A stretch of DNA of 64,000 bases from Dactylonectria macrodidyma. Taxonomy: Eukaryota; Ascomycota; Sordariomycetes; Hypocreales; Nectriaceae. Positions 1-13,900 of this stretch are shown one piece after another. The stretch is from assembly GCA_020744425.1 (NCBI GenBank), contig JAGMUV010000002.1:5314501-5378500 (forward strand). The letters are read 5' to 3'. A model generated the notes under the pieces. The model made no database searches. It was not told the DNA's origin and saw only the letters and a list, made by a program, of their open reading frames with translations. Within the stretch, counting starts at the first letter, position 1. The number at the start of each line of letters is the position of its first letter. The position numbers and the translations under genes are program-made.

Positions 1-2150
1 CGGCTTTGCTGATCTCGGCCAACATCGTCTTCAAATTTTCCACTTCAGCACGTAGTTTACGAACCTCGATCACAGCAGGCTCATCCTCAACATTGGGTTT
101 GGCGATCTCACACGTCTTAGCCCAACCCTCACCCTCAAAGTCCATCTGGTGGGCCAGCTGCTCCCATTCGTGGACTTGGTCGTCATCCTCTTCACCTCGC
201 GCTCGGTTGCTGCGAATAGAATGCGCTGTTCGAGTCTCGAAAAATGCCGCCACTAACAGAATGGGCGAGTAGAGAGTGGCCATGATATAATCGTTGATGA
301 GTTCGTACGTCTTTTTGTTCATCCACCACTCAAGACACCCTGAAATGACAATCTCAAAGAGGTTGAATGGTGCAATGTAAACGTTCTCGTCGGGGGCTCG
401 CACGAACTGCATCGTCTTTTGCGCAAAGAGGGCTAGATATTCATCGTCGGCATTCTGGTAAATATCCTCGTAGGCCGAGTTGTACAGGGCAATGAGAATA
501 TTGAGGAGGACAATCTGAAGAGGTTAGCGTCAAATCGAATCCAAAATCCAAATGAAGTACGAGACTAACCATGACCACAAAGGTAAAGCAGTAGTACAGA
601 ATCAGTCCCCACGGATGTGCAAACGATTCGAAGCCCTCGAATTCGGGGCTCTGCATGATTGCCTTTAGCATCGACTCTGTGATGAACCAGACATCGCTAG
701 CGACATTGTCCTCAGTGATATCGAGACCGATGAATGCTTGTAGAAATCCAATGATCAAGATGACGAGCAGGGCAAAGAATATGACAGACTCCTTCATCAT
801 CACCTTGAGTACGACAAGCATGGCGCCAAAGAATCTGAAACTGTCGAGATAGAGCAGTAGACGGCCCCAAAACAACGGAGCAATGAAGGACAACAAGTTG
901 TAGCTGAGTCGGTTATAATACTTGTGGGCATCCTCATTGTGTGTGTAGGTGAGGCCAATGATTCGGAATATGAGCGATACAGTGAGAAACGAGTAGAGTG
1001 TACCATTGACAGCGTTCCAAAAACCAAGGATGTGGTAACCGGCCTTGTAGAACTTGACGAGTTCATCGGCAACATACGCAAAGGTGAAAAAGTAGAGTGC
1101 GATCTCAGCGCCGTCTAGGATACCAGTGGGGTTGACGGAGTTGATGGCGGCAGTGTATAGTCCTAGGTAAATGAGGGAGAAAGCCACTTGGGCGGCATTC
1201 TGATAACGAGGGGCGCGCATGCGGTCAGGATCCATGTGCACAATGAAGCTGCGGTTATCCTTATCCTTGTAGTCGACGAATACGGAGGGGTCGTTTTCGT
1301 CTTGAACAAGCCAGCCCCGCCAGAGATAGAGAATGCACTTTTGGTAGCCTGAGGAACCAATGACCCGAACGGCGTGCAGGTCGACAGCCATTTCGATAAC
1401 ATTCACGGGAGCAGAAGGACCACTATTGATAAGAAAAGAGTAGCGGCGGAGGAGAATATGGTGCATCAAGTACTCCATGTCTTCTTCGCCTTCGATGCTG
1501 TTCGGATACACAATGTGTCAGCCGCGCACAGTGATATCTTCGGGGAATTGAACTTACATTTGTTTGGCAACGACGCCGCAGGCGATGGCACGAATCTCGT
1601 GCAGGTCGGCATCCCACAACTCAATTTGAGCTTCCCGCTTGAACCAGTGCAGGTTGACAAGCAGCGCGTAGACCTATGTATTCTGTTAAGCCAGGGCTAT
1701 GATCAAGGTGTGTTTCGGCGATGACCTACCACGCATGCTCGATACTGGTTGCCGCCGGCCTCCTTGGCCGCCTGGATGACCTTTTTGGTGATGACGGTGC
1801 TGTGGGAGCGGGTGATCTGGCTTTCTTCGAGCTCGCAGGGGATGCATTCGCGGATCAAGTGTCTCAGGCGCAGACATATCTTGGTGACTTCCTCAGCGGG
1901 GATAGCCGAATGGATGCTCTGGTTGCGATGATGAGGAAGAACTGGATTGACGAATCGAGAGGTCAGCGTCCGTCGATCGATGGTCCCAGCTTGTTGGGAA
2001 GATGCCAGGCGTGTGGTGTTGACCAACACGAGGAGGTAACTTACGAGCACGCTCTTCCTGGTGGAGCCAGGCTGAGCGATCGATGCCGGAGCCATTGGCG
2101 CCGTTGCTCTGGCCAAGGAGGCCCTTGAGCGGATTCCAGCTTCTAGGCAT
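1..2150 (-). CDS. yvc1: TRP-family vacuolar cation channel, YVC1-like (3' end outside window)
   Basis: Predicted Ca2+-permeable TRP channel of the vacuole membrane, which in yeast releases vacuolar calcium on hyperosmotic or mechanical stress. Five exons join on the minus strand: 2150-2045, 1941-1730, 1673-1558, 1497-570 and 514 to beyond position 1. All junctions are GT/AG and the frame is kept, giving about 625 codons here. The N-terminal soluble part (HLIRECIPCELEESQ, then WFKREAQIELWDADLHEIRA) precedes several hydrophobic spans. The pore region carries SPEFEGFESFAHPWG and, across the last intron, FVVMVIVLLNILIALYNSAY, followed by DDEYLALFAQKTMQFVRAPD, the signature stretch of fungal Yvc1. 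An acidic, coiled-coil-like tail (EVRKLRAEVENLKTML) runs off the left edge. The start at 2150 is the first ATG in frame (MPRSWNPLKG). Family assignment is strong; vacuolar location is from the family. Confidence 0.92.
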
Positions 2151-5100
2151 CGTAGAGATCTGTAGGTAGGCAGAGGAGCCGGTGCGTGAGGCGACAGTGC
2201 TCAGATGTGGTTGTGTAGCTGGTTACCAAGCCTCCTAGAATTGCGGGAGCAGCAGTGCGCCACGGGTTGATCAATCCAAGGGCGAAAGCGTGGGCCGTGA
2301 CTGAGACGGTATTGCGCAACCCAACGAACACCCCAATTCTGGGAACGGAGAATGAAGTGGAAAGAGGCAGATCGCGCGTGAACCTACCCAGCGGAAGTGA
2401 GTGAGAGCTGTCTCATAAATCGCTTGAGCACAGTCAAGACCAAGGACCAAGCAAGCTGAAAGCTCCCTCCAAAAGGAGCTACCTTGAAAGACTAGCTGTC
2501 GGCCGATGACGTTAACCATGGGCCTCCATTGGCCAAAACCAGTTTTAGCAACAGGTCGTGGTGGTCATGGCGCGCGATGGCAGGAAAAGGCTTGCACGTT
2601 GCAGTAGGTTATGGTGGGCTCAAGTGGGTATGGTGGATCCTACCGCTGTGCAGTGGTTCTGTTGTTGCATCAACTTGCAGCATCTGTTTGACCAGACTTC
2701 CCCGCTACCGAGGATTGGATATGGTGTCATGGCCAACCTCCAACTCGGTGCGGTAACAGCACCGTCGAAGTCTGTTTATTCCAGTGACGTTCAGCGTCGG
2801 CAGTGTCCTGCGGTCAGCGTAGTAGGTCCAGCGATGCACCTACCTTGTTCAGGCATGCGGAAAATGATGCACCAACTTCCCCGCTGAATGGACGTACCTA
2901 CTTACAGGGGGGGTCTGATCCCGATTTCCCAGCTTCCCCTCCATCAGCTGGTCCAGGCTCTTTTCCTGCTTGTCGAGATCCCCGGCCATCCGATCCCCAA
3001 ACAGGAATGGAGTGAGTCGGCAGAGAGTGCAATCAAATGTGTTGACAGGCTCAGCAAGATGATAAGACCGCCTCGTTTCCAGGATGTTTTGATTCAAGCA
3101 TCGGCAAAAATGTCTGGTACGTGGTCGCATTCCGTGCATAGGCTTCAATGATGTCGCTTCAAACGCGCGACACCACCATGGCTTGCGAATCAACCTTGCA
3201 CGGATCCCTACTGCTGGATTTGGGGCCGATCAGTGACGCGCCCGCGCAATCCCAAGGGATCACCCACCAACCAGCCTCCCGCCAACGATGGGCAGCAAGG
3301 AGAAATCCTGGGGGGAAAATGCCACCCTCCTCGTTTTCTCGCCCTGATCAATCATTCTTCCTACCCTGTTTGTGTCTTTCTGCTTGATGCAAGTAAGGAT
3401 TCAATCGATGGTCAAGAACCGACCAAACACCAAGCACCCAGGGTTTCATCTTGGCTATAACGTCGCTCGTTGATGACTTAGAGAAACTGCAAGATCCGCA
3501 CTGAGAACTGCCGCACAGCCTTGAAGTTGCACGATACCGATGTTATCCGGTTTGTTACTTGACTTGTCGTGCTGTGTTTTCCATTCATCCCGTGTCCGCC
3601 GTATCGATATTTGGTCAACATGCATCGCCAACGCAACCACCTGCAAATGGGAAGGCTCGCCCACACCGCAGCAGCCACTCGTATCAATGCAAATTGCAGT
3701 CTCCCGTTCCGTTTCTGTTGGTGATGATGCCCAGTGTGCTATACCCCGCCGGCTCCTCCGGCTCCATTACATTCTTCCTTGATTTCGCTCATCAGGATGA
3801 CGACGTTTCGTGTTTGCTGACCCGCGTTCACACAAGTTTAACGAAATAGCTTTTGCACCACGGACCTGGCGGCGGTGGTAGCTTGAATAACCAGAAATGG
3901 TCCCTCCCTTTCGCTCACCTTGTCAGAGGAGTTCGCAGTATTGGGCACATGTGCCCCAATGCGTTAGCGCCCGTGCTTTGTCATCGAGCTGCCACAAAAC
4001 TCTCGCGTGAGACTTGGCCCAGCAGAGGATGCGACGGTTTGGTTTGAAAAGAGTTGAGAATTTTTATTCGGGGAGAGAAAGGGGAGCAGTTTTATAAAAG
4101 CAGAGAGCCCAGGCGCGGGGACTGTCCGTGGGGGCCGATTTTTGTTTCTGTGGTCCTTTCTTGGCACATGTGTCTCGATTCTCACCCCCCCCCGATTTGT
4201 GAGTGAACGTGGCAGAAATTACTTCCTCATAAAGATCTCACTCAACCGTCCACTATCTTAGATGGCACAATGGCACCCACAGGATTCGCCGACTCATTTT
4301 CATTACCTTTCGCCCATAAGATTGCGGGAAAATTACAAACCTCTAGTGTTAAATTTTTTTTTTTTGCTTTGAGTACCGACGAGATTGATAAGCTTACATT
4401 AACCGTAACCGGCCATCGAATTCATGCTCCGAATGGAGGCGTTGGGATGAACTGGAACCAATGCCTACAAGTACTTGCTCGAATTTAATATTTTCCCCAT
4501 TTATTCCTTGATACATAGTGCTCTAGCCAGCGCGCATCGTAAACCCCCCTACCCCATTCAGATCTTCAAGTCAATTCGTCTCATACCAGTGGAGGAACAA
4601 CTTAGACAATCCTCAGTGAAGACTATGGGTTCACTCTCCTAGTTTGCGTGACATCCACTACATGGAGATGTGAGTTCAGCTGATGAGTGAAACTCGAATG
4701 GCAGCTACGGCACAGCGGATGCTCATATTCAACTCTTCCGAACCCTGGCTCCCTGCCCTGACAGTTAGACATATGCTAGATCTTCATCATTGCTCGAACG
4801 CGTCACAGTCTCAAAATCAAGGGAAGACACTTTTCGCATGCAATTTTCTCATTTGTAGCGCGACGGTTTCCAATGTCGCAGTTACATCAGCATCAAGTAG
4901 CGGCTCGGCGCTCGTATGCTTGTTGTGATGATCACTAAGAGTTTGTACCGATTCCTTGATATCATAACAAGCACCAATTAAGGGGTTATATTAATTATAG
5001 TAGGGGTCAGCCAACGTACATATTATGCAAAGCCCTAGTACACAAATGTTCTCCCCTGATTAACTCTGTACTTCTCCTTGTAGCCCTTCTTTCAGAGGAC

Positions 5101-7754
5101 TTGGCGTGCTTAGAACTTATATGTTGAGCAAAGATTGACTAGGAACCCAGGTGCCTATGCTTTCCCTGACACCCCCCCCCCCCCCCCCCCCCCCCTCCCC
5201 TTCCCTGTGTCTGTTACTATTGGTTCTCATCTCCTTGCGTTGTGATGAAAGAAGGCTTGGGAAGTGAGAGAGTTTAGACAAGTAATCATTATGCCATAGT
5301 TGGCTTGAACCGCAAAATACTACCAGAGTTGTTGCCTCAGTGTTAAATCAATATTCCCAGTCAGTTTAGATATGCGGCATGGCTTCCAATGTATCCTATC
5401 CCCTTTGCTACGCATCTATCTTGTACGTCGGAGACCTCTTAGGTGAGTTAAGCTCAACTTCCTAGTAAATGTGATCACCGTTACTGGTCTCAAAATTGAA
5501 TTATTTTCTCTGCCATCGAATGACGAGTCATCACGGGGTTATATCTGATGGGACCCGACGCTCAAAGTCGGTATGTTACTGCACTCTTCTTCTCATTATC
5601 ATCGACGTTGTGTTCAGTTTCCTCCCATTCATCGCATTACAGGCATCAACAGCGACGCAGCGTCAATCATAGTAACTGCCACATAATATTCCTCAATAAT
5701 CTGTTCATTAAGTATTGTAGGTTTATGGTCACTACGCGGCTTCCTGGTTTACGATCAAGTTGGAGTCGGCCAGCTCAGGTAGCGGGCCCTAGATCATGGT
5801 CCTCCCCATCGCACGCCTACCTAAAGACATGCAGACTGCCGGGTCCCAAAACGCTCATACATACCAGCAACTGACACGTAGGATTCATCTCTGAACAGAT
5901 GGAGGTCATGACTCATGCATGCAAAGCATTAACTAGACTCTGCCGTACTTCGAAGTGAACAGTGATGCAACACGCCGATAAGGCAGACACGGAGGCAGCA
6001 ATCGAATCCACAAATGAACGAGTTCGGTATGGGTTTGTACAGTTCCCAATGTCGCCTGCAAAGGCCTGCTAACAGGCTGACATGACGGCTGACAGGAAGG
6101 TCGAATGCCCCCGGCCGGTGAGCCGCCTAACTACCCACCATGCGGGTCGCCTTTTGACAGCCGCCTCGCCGGATGACTGCGGCCTCCTGGCGCCTAAAGC
6201 CAGGGATGACCACTGACACAAAACAGTCTCGCCGCCATCTCCACTGTCGATATGCAATATAGTGAACCAGCGGAATGCAGATTCGTCTTCGGAGTCTTAT
6301 TGGAGAGGTCAACGGTTGGATCGAGATGATGGGGCTATCTCTGCCTGCTACGAGCGAGTTTGGCTACGTACGATGTGGGAACCCGCGCGCGTGCTGTGCT
6401 CTGCGATACGTTTGTTCAACAGCTGTTTGTGAAAAACCCTCGTCGTTTCTCCATCGCCGCATGCTGTGGTGGGACTGATGCCTGGTGTGACGTGAGCGAC
6501 GCGATGCTGTTGGTGGTGTTTTCTTTAGTTCATACATGGTGGTCGGTGCAGCAGATGCAGTGTGTGTTTGTTGGGCCGTCGGTCGCAGGCGCGAGCCTGA
6601 TTGTGAGTCGTGACCATTCGCGAAGCCATGCTTGTAGCATTTACACGGCCTTCCTGCTGGCCTCATGCGGGCTTCCCCGTGACCTGCTTGCCTTCGGTCT
6701 TGTTTGTGGCCGACGCCTCAGGTGTACATCATCGCCACATTACAGTTGGGAGTATTTCATCGCTCGTTCATCCTCCCCGCCATCGACACCCATTTCTCTT
6801 CATCCATTTTGCATCAGCACACGTTCACGCTTAGAGTCGTCTTATTCAACATCGCAATCTCCAGCGCTGCCGCCTCGCGCTGTTCCATACTTCTCCCCAT
6901 CTCTCTCTTGCTGTCGGCTCTGCGGTCGCCCTGCCTCCTCGGGTAATCCTCACGCCTGTTCGCCCGCAGCCTCGCACCACCATCAATCCGCAGTCTTACC
7001 CAGCGTCGCCATCTCGATTTTTCCCTCTTATCTACTATTCCTTTCAATACTCGTTTGTCCCACTTCATCTAGGGCCACAACATTGACTGCACGCTCTGTG
7101 ACTGGTTCATTTCCGGAGATCATCCCCCGTCTGGTCGAATCGCATCTCATCACCATTGTGTCTTTGTGCTCCTTCTCTCGGCTCTTTTAGTCCTGGTTCG
7201 ACGACACCTCTCGCTCACCCTGCCTTTCAATCGCCGGTGAGCAGAGAAAGGAGCAATTGCGAAAGTCCATGTGTGCATTCCCTGCCGACAAACTTCCCAC
7301 GGAGCGCATTGCTAATACTAGACTTGGTAGTTGAAATTCAGCTCCTATCCAGAGCAGTCAGAGAGTCTACCTCGGGCTCGTGTTCGCGTCAAGTTAAGCC
7401 AGGCTTCTATTTGCCTAAGAAGCGGACTTCTCGCTGCCTGATATCCTGAGGCGACCGACCTACAAGCAAGTTACAGCTGGCAAACCCCCATTTCGGCTAG
7501 TAAACGCTGCGTTGGTGGATGCAACCACCCAGTGAATGTCCCTTGTGCAGCTGCAGCCTCCGATTCCAACGCATCACACAAACACCACCACACACCGATC
7601 TGGAAAAAAAAGAGAAAAAAAACTTCTTGTCCGATCAATTAACATAAATTACCCTTCTTCATCAGCGCAGTCTTCGGGCGCCCTTTCATCCGATTTCTTG
7701 CTGCCGCGACCCACGCTCAGTAACGTTGCCACCTCCCCCTCCCGGCCCTCAAAG
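2151..7754. other. long gene-poor divergent intergenic region
   Basis: Lies between the divergent YVC1-like and AAA+ ATPase genes. Open frames here are short, occur on both strands, and show no motif or recognisable domain. Roughly 4100-5900 is A+T-richer and includes the 24-base C run at 5172. From about 6700 to 7750 the plus strand becomes pyrimidine-rich (many TCTC, TTCC and CATC runs), as expected for the promoter and 5' leader of the ATPase gene. A 276-codon open frame at 6360-7190 is Ser/Cys/Arg-rich and looks non-coding. No tRNA-like B box was found. Confidence 0.6.
5172..5200 (+). repeat. homopolymer C tract (24 C, then T, then CCCC)
   Basis: Positions 5172-5195 are 24 consecutive C, followed by one T and four more C at 5197-5200. 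It sits in gene-free DNA. Such a run is a replication-slippage and sequencing-length hotspot, and on the minus strand forms a G tract. Confidence 0.97.
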
Positions 7755-10700
7755 ATGGAGTCAACGGAAGCCACCATCGTCCCGGCAGATCGCCGTGACG
7801 AGCACAACCGTATTGGTTCCACAACGGCCACTGACAACTCCACCCGGACGCCCGTGGAGTCCAGTCGCAACTCCACTCAGTCCGAATCTAAGCCCGCCGT
7901 AGTTGGTCGATCAGATAAGAACTCGACGGACAAGAGGCACCGTCAAGGCGAGGCCAAAGCGTCTAACAGAACTAATGCCTACTCTAGCTCCAGTGACAAC
8001 GAAAACGCCAGTGAAGGTTCTGGTGCACTGGACTCTTCTGATTCAAATTCGGATTCTGAGGAGGAGCAGGTCAAGCCAAAATCCAGTGTGCGCAAGAAGC
8101 ACGTGAAGGTACCCAAGTCCAAATCGAAGTCAAAGGAACCCTCCAGCTCCAACAAGAAGGTCCCCAAGACGCAAGCAAAGAAAGGCCGGAAGAGCAAGAA
8201 GAACAAGGCGAAGTTGACAAACGTTGATTCTGACCCGGATTCTTCTTCTGATGACGAATCTGTGGATTCCTCTGACGAAGAAATGAACGACACCAACAAC
8301 GTTGCTTCTGTGCAGAACGAACTCAAGGATGAATTTCAGGCCCTGAAACTTCAGATCACACAACTGCAGCAACAGCTGTCTCATCAAAACACATCTTCTT
8401 TATATCCTCCTGGGCTTGGCTATCAATACCACTACCCCGCGGCCCAGTCGCCACATTCCATCCAAGCCATGCTCCCTCCCTCAATCCCTCCTCCCGTGAC
8501 TTCCAGTCGCAACCGTGGACGTGGAGTTCTACCTCCAAATGTACGACTGCAGAGACATAACAGCCTGTCTGGTCTCGCTGATGAGGAAAAGGATCCTCTT
8601 GATGGGTCGAAGAAGCCGAAGGCATCCTCGGGGCTTGACTTCAAACGAGTTGACTGGGTATGGGACAACAAAATCCACAACTACACATTGCAAGACACCA
8701 CCGAGTCCGCAGGCGACTCCCAGTACAACGATTTCATCTTTCATGTCCGTAGGACCTTTGACTGGGAAGGCAAGTACCGAGCCACATTAGTGGACATCAA
8801 GAGCAAACTCTTGCGTGAGTGCCTCCAGGACGTCATGGGAGACGTCACTGGAGTGAGCTTAGTAGACGAAACACCCAAGGTTGACCCTCACCTCCTATTC
8901 CTGTGAGTTCAAGTTCATTTTGCTCTTCTTGATACTCCTAAAAACGGAATTTTGACACCATACTAACTTCTTGAAATCAGTTACCTGGAAGACTTTCACG
9001 CCCATCGGAAATTCCTCAAACATGCTAGCCCTGCTGGGGAGAACAAGCAAGAGCGCAAAAAGAACCAGAAGCGTCTTGATGACAAGCGAAAACAGCTTAA
9101 AGTTCTTATTAAATACCTCGATCAAGACTATGCTACAACCAAGCAAAGCCTCTATCCAATGCTCAAAAGCGGTTTGATCACTTTCGACCTATTGTGGGCA
9201 CTCTGGAAGCCAAATACAATGGCCTGCATGACCACCTATGGCTGTAATAGCGAGCCGCGCGCCTTCAAAGTCGAGATGGCTCAACTCCACCAAAGCATCA
9301 TGAAGGGTAACTTTTACTACGTCGATGGAAAGTACTTCGAGTATGACGGGAAGAAGTTTGGCTACGGGAACATATCGGAGGATATTCCCGAGTTCCATGG
9401 CGCCCGAAGGATCACCAGCCTTCCGTGCTATCCGCTCAAATATCACCAGTGTGAGGTGCAACTTCGCGAAGAGTTGGTCGAGCGCGGCAAGAAGTTCGTG
9501 TCGCTCAGCGGTGTTCATTACAAGAGCTACCAGGGAATGGCTTTCTTGAAGCGTAAGAAGAACATGATTGTGAAGTTCAACATTGCACAGAGTCGGGTCA
9601 TGGTAGACCCAGCAATCTTCCGTCGGATTAACCCCAACTATAGTGTCTCCATGGTCAAGCCCAAGGATCATGACATTATTTCGGACGAAGACAATTCTGA
9701 TTCGGATGAAGCGCGTTGCTCACGTGGATCATCAGACTCTGAGGGTGGTGAGAAGATCAAGTTTGTCACCAAAGTCTTCAAAGACCGCCAGGGTGGCATT
9801 CATATGGCACGAATCCCCCAAGGAGATGTCATTGAAGAACAAGAACAAGACGATCTAGACTTGGTTCCGAACAGGCAGGGCACAGCGAAGGGTAATGAGG
9901 GGAACGAGGATGATGAAGTTGATGAAGAGCATGCCGTGACAGTCCCGGAGTTCACAGATGAAGAATACTTGATCGCATCGCCTGTGGTCCTCGGATTTGC
10001 TTTCTCAGAGAAACAATGGTTGGAGTTTACCGTGTCGGGCATCACTGAGATAAAGTGGAATGAAAATGCTTGGAACTCCCTCGTTCTGGAAGATGGGACA
10101 AAGGATTTGATCAAGGCGTTGGTCACATCACGCAAGTACCACGCGGCGACCACTATTGACGATGTGATCCAGGGCAAGGGCAAGGGGCTTGTCAGTAAGT
10201 CATCGTTCAAACTTCTATATGATTGGAGCAAGCAGCTGACAAAATTCCTTAGCTGTCCTACATGGACCTCCTGGCACTGGCAAGACACTCACGGCCGAGG
10301 GCATCAGTGAGCTTCTCAAGTGTCCTCTTTACATGGCTTCGGCGGGCGAGCTTGGAACAGATTCGCGGTTTTTGGAAGCGGAGCTCCAGAAAATCTTAGA
10401 CATTTGCCATGCGTGGGGTGCCATTCTACTACTGGATGAGGCAGATGTGTTTTTAGAGAAGCGGGATATGCACAACATTCACCGCAACGCTCTCGTTAGC
10501 ATCTTCCTTCGACAGCTAGAGTATTTCCAAGGCATCTTGTTTCTGACAACTAATCGAGTCGAGGTTTGTTTCTCCAGTTGCTCTTCTAAGCTTGCCCGTC
10601 CTTGCTAACCTCTCGTGTTACTCTAGACCTTCGACGAGGCGTTCCAGTCACGGATCCACATTGCTCTTCGATACGACAACCTAGATGCCAAGGCGAAGCG

Positions 10701-10974
10701 GACGATCTTCGAAATGTTCCTAGGCCGAGTTAAGGCTCTTGGCAAGATCAAGGTGGTGCCATTGACTGAAGATGACCTATTGCTGCTCTCAAAGCAAGAC
10801 CTTAATGGACGAGAGATCAAGAACGTGGTGGGCTCTGCTCAAGACCTGGCCGTTAACAAGGGCGAGACATTAAGTATGAAACACATCAAGCAAGTTCTGA
10901 ACGTCCATGCCAAATTTGGACGGGATCTGAAAGGCGGGAGTGGGTATGAGGATGCCATGAGGAGCTACTTCTAG
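7755..10974 (+). CDS. AAA+ ATPase with disordered N-terminus and DUF7025-type middle region
   Basis: Predicted AAA+ ATPase of a fungal family with a DUF7025-type middle region; substrate unknown. Four exons: 7755-8902, 8981-10194, 10253-10563, 10627-10974, giving 1006 residues. The first ~200 residues are low-complexity, with Ser/Asp/Glu runs alternating with Lys-rich blocks, followed by a predicted coiled coil (LKDEFQALKLQITQLQQQL). The middle region (VDWVWDNKIHNYTLQDT through KKFVSLSGVHYKSYQG) fits DUF7025. A second acidic linker precedes the ATPase core: Walker A GPPGTGKT (created across intron 2), Walker B ILLLDEAD, sensor-1 LFLTTNR and an arginine-finger-like FDEAFQSRIH after intron 3, then a lid (LNGREIKNVVGSAQDLAV). 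I chose ATG 7755 (MESTEATIV) because the upstream in-frame ATG at 7536 adds 73 residues of UTR-like, A- and C-rich sequence; that longer start (1079 residues) cannot be excluded. Confidence 0.88.
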
Positions 10975-13900
10975 ACCCCATGGGATCCGTCGCCAGACTT
11001 GACGCAAGGGTCTCTAGGTTTATTGGAGCAAGAGTTAAGGCTTGGGAATGGAGGGAGCCGAAAGGGTTGAAGGATCATCCGACGGAGTGCCTGCCTCCTA
11101 CATGTACCTGAAGGTGAGGTACAAGCGAAGCGGCATTGACGCACGATAATCCTTTTGAAATTGGACTGGGAGAAGCTAGGTTCAGCGGTTGTTTAGATTA
11201 CGGGCATGCGAGCGGGAATCCTACTTTTGGCCGCACAAGGTGCTTTCACATAAGTAAATGAAAATAATATACCTTGATAGCGGGCGGAAGCAAGGAGGTG
11301 CAGTCACAAGCCCCTGGAACAGCCCCTTTCTGCCCTAGCGGACGGAGATCATCAATCTCAGCCTGCGCAGTTGGTAGAAAAGACCTTAAGCGCCAAAGCC
11401 TCCTTGATCATAATAAGGCACTTACGCAGTACGTAGGCTGTGTTGCGTTGGCCTGCTCCCCTTTTTTGGGTCGTGGAGCTTGGGACCCGGGAGTTAGTGC
11501 ACGAGCCAACAGACGGCATGTAGTAGTAGGGATTCCAAGGAAGCCAGCGGAGACAGCGCAAGCATGTCCCAAGGGTGAGATGGATCCAGACATGGTTCTA
11601 CAAGACGGGTTGCTAGAAATAGAAGCACGCAGACGGGTGAGCAGCCCCACGACGTAATTCCCAAATACGGGTAGATAACGACCGTTCCATCGTATGTACG
11701 TAGCCATTACTACGTACTGCTCTCGCTCGTGCTCCACTATAATAAGAGCTGGATATCGGGATTGTCGGCCGAGGCACAAGATGAAGCCAGCATATCGAGA
11801 GCTGACTGTGAGGACTGGAATCTATGTGTGTCGTAAGCTCCCGGTGGCTAAAACCAGCTTGCTCGAAGCGGCTCTGATTTGCAATTGTCAGGTGGAAAAG
11901 GTTCAAGAGGGCGCTCTTGGCAGCAAATGCTTTCAAGTGTTCACAGGAAATAGAAAATGACTTGGACTCGTACATACGTACAATACTATACAAGCAGATA
12001 GAGACAGAAGCGTGTCGGTATGCCTCCCTCCAGGGGAAGGGAAACACCGTACACACCAAAGATGGGTGTGGCAAAATAAGCAACTTATGAAAGCTACATC
12101 AATACTAAATCAGAGAATAGTACGTGTATAAAAAATGCCATAAAGTGAACTGAATTAGCCTCTGAATTTGAATAATGTATTTAAATTTTATGAAATTGAT
12201 AATAAGGACATAGAGTAAATGATGCTCTAAGGTGTGCAGTGTTTTCCCACCACCCCTTGGCTCCGTCAAACGGGTCGTTGCAATGAGTAATCCAAGGCGC
12301 ATCCATGATCATCCAGATATGTTAGGTAGGTATGTTCCTTAGTACCTTAAGTAAGGAGGTACTAAGGTAGGGGCTACGTACTTGAACTACGTAAGGTACG
12401 CATGTATCTAGGATATTGAGAAAACAGTTTAAGAAGAGATGACTGAGCGACCGGGGGTAGTGAGCAAGCAAAGAATTCATGGTTTACTTATTAGACCTCT
12501 GTGGCGGAGAAGTCGACCACATGCGAAATATAGTATCCTTTAGTCTCTTGGTTGCGTAATCATGAGTTCACGCCATGACTTGTTAATTGAAAAGATGACA
12601 TGCGATGAAGGAGTACCGGGAAGAGGTATGGAATGCTGGAAAAAGACAAAGTTTGGACATGATACACAACGTAACGAAACAGTAGAATCTAAGACTTGAG
12701 ATAGAACTGTCCAGACTTGATCGTGGCTTTTAAGCCAGGTTGCCAGGTCGGATTCTGGTTGGACATGCCGTGGAATGGCCATCACCACGCATAACCACGC
12801 ATCACCAGAAAGTCAATACGCAACTTAAGTTAGCAGGATGAAGCCGAGTTTGGCGGTGTTCTGCCAAAGGTGACCGCCTACTTCATTCAGCCCAGTCAGC
12901 CACATTGTGGCCTCAGGTTACAATTCAGGCTCACACCCCTTTGTTTGGCCAGGGCTGGCTCGATTTCATTTCCACTCCCAAGGGCTGCGAGCCAGTGAGA
13001 ACACTACCACCGCCTCACCTGATAAACCCCAGGCGCCATGTTGATCGGGACAGACAACGAGAGGCGCCCCAGTGGCCCGGTGTCTATTGTTTCGTTGCTT
13101 GCCGCGTCGTCTGGCCAGGGAGCAGGAGATTTCCTCACTTAGCCCAGGGCTTGTTCAAGTAGGAGAGTGGGCACGGCGTCGCTGCCACAAGCCATCTCTG
13201 CAGATCGGACGAAAGAAACAAACAACCGGTCAGTACGGAGCACCAACAACAATGATCCACATGGCATGTTGAGGGGCGGGGGATATTGGGGGTACGACGC
13301 ATGGCCGCGCAAGACACGCCGGCTGATGCCTCACGACCTAGATCGCCCCAAGGCCGCCTTGGAGCCCATGGCACAAATTTGTTGTGATGGCTGCAGCGTG
13401 GTTTCTCGATGGCATGGGCACTGCGCTACTGCGTGCCCTCACTGGTCAACGCCAGTCGCTAGATGTTTGATGCGCTGGCTAATTCGTGAACTGCTCACAC
13501 GACGCGGAGCGGTCAGCCACAGACGGTCCAACCAGCGGATACTGACACCATGCAGATGCCAGTGTCATAGGCCAGTCATCGCCAAAACAATAGCGGCAGA
13601 TGCGTGTGAATGCTTGGGTCCACGTATTCTACCAGATGATGGTACCCATCACCTGCCATCCCAACATTGTAGCGGATAATGTCGAGCACCACCTGTGTTA
13701 CCCGACCGAAAGCCAGCTCCAGGAACTATGGCGGAGTTTGCTTTGCATTTTTGTGTGTTAGTTTGTCCGGTGTTTCATTCTGTGTTCACTCATCCGCCAC
13801 CGGGATCGCCACTCAGTTACGAAGCAACTCATTGTTGGGAGGAGACTGCGATGCTTCAATGAAGACTCCACCGGCTGGCTTGGAGATGTCCACTTCCGGT

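Noticed and set aside
6360..7190. 276-codon plus-strand open frame upstream of the ATPase gene
   Set aside because: Cys/Ser/Arg-rich translation without domains, in pyrimidine-rich leader-like DNA, overlapped by open frames in other phases and strands.
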